From Carettochelys insculpta (lineage: Eukaryota; Chordata; Testudines; Carettochelyidae), in assembly GCF_033958435.1 (NCBI RefSeq), contig NC_134138.1:209941298-210005297 (forward strand): DNA of 64,000 bases, given 5' to 3'. Shown here piece after piece: positions 61,064 through 64,000 of the stretch. Every line of letters begins with the position of its first letter. Position 1 is the stretch's first letter. The notes under the pieces are model-generated. The model had not been told where the DNA came from. It saw nothing but the letters and a program-made list of their open reading frames with translations, and did not search any database. A program made the translations under genes and the position numbers.

Positions 61064-61598
61064 TATGTGAGCTGCCCCACAGCTGGGTGCCTCAGGTTTC
61101 CTGGATCCAAAGCTATAGGGCAGTTTGCCATGGCAGGATTTCAGTGTGATGAGCCTGGAAGTCCTGGGACTGACTTCCAGGATCCTTGGCTTTGGGACTG
61201 CTGTAGCATATGGACTGTTCTAGCCTGGCAACCCCACCACTTCCAGATTCTCTAACTGGCCCAGGAACCTAGAAATCCTGGAGTTTATGGTAGGGCTGTC
61301 AAGAGAAGCAGAACCTGAGAGACATTGGCTAAAGCTGTCAGTTTTACCAGTGAGGTGAAAATGATAAAAATCATGTCAATTTCAGGTGGTAGACTGGGGT
61401 CCCAGGCTATATGTTGTGTTTCAGAATCACCATACGTATCAGAATTTCTACAGTGATTTATTTTGAAATAATTTTGGGTTTGTGGAAATTTAAAAAAAAA
61501 TTGTTCCAAAGCATGCTGGATTTTTTTTCATTGTTCTCATTTCTCCCAAACCATACATTCACTTTCAGCCCACAGTAATTTTATAAAGGTGTCAGGTA

Positions 61599-62098
61599 CA
61601 ATAAACCCTCAAAATGCGCAATTTCAAGTTGTGCCTAACTTGCATTGTGAGTTAAGTGCAACTCAGTGTCCATACGACACTGGCTCAGCCACCCCCAGGT
61701 CCACTCACCACCTGTGCACAGCTCCAGCTCAGGCCCCCACGCGAGGGAGGAGCTGGGGTGGCTCCTCCCGGCTGCACCAGGCCTCTGGGGAAGTGGCAAC
61801 CATGGGCACTCTCGGCTCTGGTTCAACCCTCCCCCTGCAGCCCTAACCCACCCCAGGCTTAACCCCCTACCCGCTCTCCCATGGCCCCAGCCCACCACCA
61901 GGCATAGCCCTCCCCAGCTGCCCCACCCCCCGAACCCCAGGACTTAACTTTCAAAAGGAGCTCTGGGTGCTCCTACTGCTTCCCTGGCTGCAGAACAAGG
62001 GTTCCGCTGGGTGGAAAAGCTGCTCCTGACTTACATGAAATTCGGGGTGTGTGAGAGTACATGGGAATGTAACCCTTGCGTAAATCAAGAGTCTACTG
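61599..62098. mobile_element. pogo/Tigger-like element in SGO1 intron 3, TSD TA
   Basis: CAATAAACCCTCAAAATGCG at the left and CGTAAATCAAGAGTCTACTG at the right are imperfect inverted ends. TA is at 61597-61598 and 62099-62100. The interior is C-rich and non-coding. It resembles the 19009 element in terminus but is more diverged. Confidence 0.65.
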
Positions 62099-62648
62099 TA
62101 TTTCCTAGCAGTCTAAATATCTTTACTTTTCTGTGTAACATACATTTAAAAGACATTCAGCATTTCAGCTGAATTTTTAATTTTATATTCCTCATCCTTT
62201 TCTGTTTTCCCCCTGCCCTTTTTAATACTATTGAACGTCTTACCTATTTATAAAAGTCTTTTTTACTCATCTTAGCGCAAGCATCAATAGAAAAAATGAG
62301 GACATTTTTCTTGCTGATGTAAATGTTTGATTTCTGGGTGGATTTTCAAGTTTTCACTGAAAACCCTAATTTTGTTAAACTAATTTTATTTTCATGAAAA
62401 AATGAGTTTTTGGAAAAAAATATTTAATTGAAACAACTTTAAGTTCTAATTCCAGTTTTTGGTACCTTTTTACTTTTCTTCTGCAAGTTAAAACTGGTTC
62501 CCTGCTGTTTAGTTATTTTCTCTTTTCTTTGTAAAGCATAGTGTGCACTTGGCACTTAAAAAAAGAGAGTAGTAACTTAATAGTGTGAATGAGAATGCTA
62601 TGTGGCATATTTTGAATAGTATTACAATAAAATTGTTTGCTCTTCTCC

Positions 62649-62795
62649 TTCCATTAGACCAAAACAAAAAAGCAGTCCAGTAGCACTTTAAAGATTAAGA
62701 AATCATTTTGTTAGCCTTTAAAGTGCTACTGGACTGCTTTTTTGTTGTGATAGAATACAGACTAACATTGCTGTCTCTCTGTTTCCATTAGACCA
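62649..62795. mobile_element. Penelope-type 3'-end insertion with TSD spanning the SGO1 intron 3 acceptor
   Basis: A 13-bp direct repeat, TTCCATTAGACCA, occurs at 62649-62661 and 62783-62795. Between them is a 121-bp insert. Its right half (from TTAG at 62711) matches the 3' end of the PLE family seen at 52741-52812 (TTAGTCT..AAGGTGC..AGACTAACA pattern). Its left half is an inverted copy, so about 29 bases at 62664-62693 and 62716-62745 form a hairpin. The duplicated target contains the AG of the splice acceptor and the first bases of exon 4, so intron 3 now ends with two acceptor copies. This is the typical product of target-primed insertion with 5' inversion. Confidence 0.8.
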
Positions 62796-62896
62796 GACTG
62801 TCAGTCTTGAACAAGATTATCTCTAAAGTTGCTCAAAACTTACTTAGTACAGCTGATCTTCTTGGTCCAGCTCAGGATTTGTGTTCCACTGATCTT
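62792..62896 (+). CDS. SGO1: SGO1 exon 4: residues 114-148
   Basis: The exon is 105 nt (35 codons, phase 0 at both ends), with acceptor TTTCCATTAG ending at 62791 and donor CTT|GTAAGT at 62896/62897. It encodes a helix-rich stretch beginning TRLSVLNKII followed by an LLSTADLLGP-like segment and a CSTDL end, as expected directly after the shugoshin coiled coil. It has no start or stop of its own. The rest of SGO1, including the C-terminal basic SGO motif, lies beyond 64000. The acceptor is one of two copies created by a repeat insertion at 62662-62782. Confidence 0.85.
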
Positions 62897-64000
62897 GTAA
62901 GTCCATCCTGTATTTTTCTTAGATTTGCATGTGTTTTTTGTGAATTGTAGTGGATTTTTGGTTCTTGGAGAGGGGATTTTCAAAAGTGACTTAGCATAAG
63001 TCCTATTAGCATTCAGTGCGATGGAAGTCACTTAGAAAAATCCCACCCCTTATTATTCAACACTCACAGGAGGCTTTTAGATAGATAAGCTAGAGAGTCA
63101 TTGCCCTGTGGTGCTTACAGAGTAATGTACACGAGACAGAACATAGCACCTATAAACAGAATAATACTTAACTCTTTATCAACACTTTTCATGTGTACAT
63201 CTCAAAATGCTTTGCAAAAGGAAAGTTAGAGGATAAGATGTTATGGGAGTACAGTAAATACAGATATGCAATTATTTAACACTGTTATATGCATAACTTA
63301 CGATATATTCAGTGTATTCCTCGCTTTAGCCCATTTTAAGAGACATTTTGCCAAATACTTGTCATTTTGCCCAAGAGAATAAACTGTTAAATATAGTAGC
63401 AATCTGACTATTTTTTACAAGTTTATAGAACTACAACTATTACAATAGAATACCGCAGTCAATATCTTACTCTCACGTTTTCAGTATGACATTTTTGTAA
63501 TTGGTATCTGGAGGGATACTGTACATCCCTTTGGATCTGAGATTTTTCTAAATCTTCATTCTCAGAAAATTTACTCCTGTTAGGTAAATTTTACACTTTC
63601 AGCTAAATTTTCCAAGTGAGATACTGTAACTATGCTACAAAACTTGGGTTTATGTGTGCATGCAGAGTTACTTTATCTGATTTCCAGTTTCAGAAAAAAT
63701 ATATAGGGACAAATGACATGCATGCTATTTTTTTTCTCCTTTGGGCTGTCTTTTTTCTACTTTGAAAACTTGCCTCTCCGCATTCACATTTTTTGACAGT
63801 CTCGCTTCTTTTTTATGACATTCTTCATCGCTTTCCCTCTACAAACATCTAAACGTACACAGTGTTTTTAAAAATCTAGTATCAACTTTTTGCTCATCAT
63901 ATTTGTAGCTTTCCTGTTGTCCAAAAGCTGGAAGGAAAAGCTTTGAAATGAGTCATAATTTGTTCTTTTTATTTAATTATTAAAATACCATTTAACAAAT
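62897..64000 (+). other. SGO1: SGO1 intron 4, incomplete
   Basis: AT-rich sequence after the exon 4 donor, running to the end of the window. I found no further exon with the expected SGO1 sequence here. Confidence 0.7.

Overview
This window looks like chromosomal DNA of a reptile, most likely a turtle. It contains one recognisable host gene, the 5' half of SGO1 (shugoshin 1), at the right-hand end on the + strand. The rest is repeat-rich, non-coding vertebrate DNA. The turtle call is an inference from the mix of repeats: CR1 LINEs with an esterase-type ORF1, Penelope-like elements (PLEs) with a hammerhead-like motif, a GC-rich PIF/Harbinger transposon with a swarm of palindromic relatives, hAT and pogo/Tigger-type elements, and solo LTRs. 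No CRISPR, operon, tRNA or rRNA gene was seen.

Layout. 1-8.8 kb: old non-coding DNA with an old CR1 copy, palindromic MITEs and a weak LTR-like repeat. 8.86-11.1 kb: a nearly readable Harbinger transposase gene abutting the C-terminal tail of a non-LTR retrotransposon. 11-22 kb: mostly unclassified, with hAT-like, pogo-like and old CR1 fragments. 21.8-26.9 kb: a dense block of Harbinger-type palindromic MITEs, including a local duplication in which one copy carries a MITE and the other keeps the empty site. 29.8-34.9 kb: a near-full-length CR1 nested in a MITE. 36-44 kb: pogo-like and hAT MITEs and a decayed Ty3/gypsy integrase region with a nested CR1 tail. 48-53 kb: a solo LTR, then a PLE carrying RT and GIY-YIG domains that itself contains a second solo LTR.

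53.1-64 kb: CpG-island promoter and first exon of SGO1, a 4.4-kb intron 1, coding exons 2 and 3 separated by an 84-bp intron, a 4.5-kb intron 3, and exon 4. The three coding exons join in phase and give 148 residues, including the N-terminal coiled coil that in SGO1 recruits PP2A. The gene continues beyond the window.

The most notable observation is a short PLE-derived insertion exactly at the intron 3 acceptor of SGO1. Its 13-bp target-site duplication copies the splice acceptor itself, so two candidate acceptors lie about 134 bp apart and only the downstream one keeps the reading frame. Other highlights are the filled/empty-site pair for a 427-bp palindromic MITE, a hammerhead-like motif at the 3' end of the PLE, and a Harbinger transposase gene with a single nonsense codon and a length-multiple-of-3 intron.
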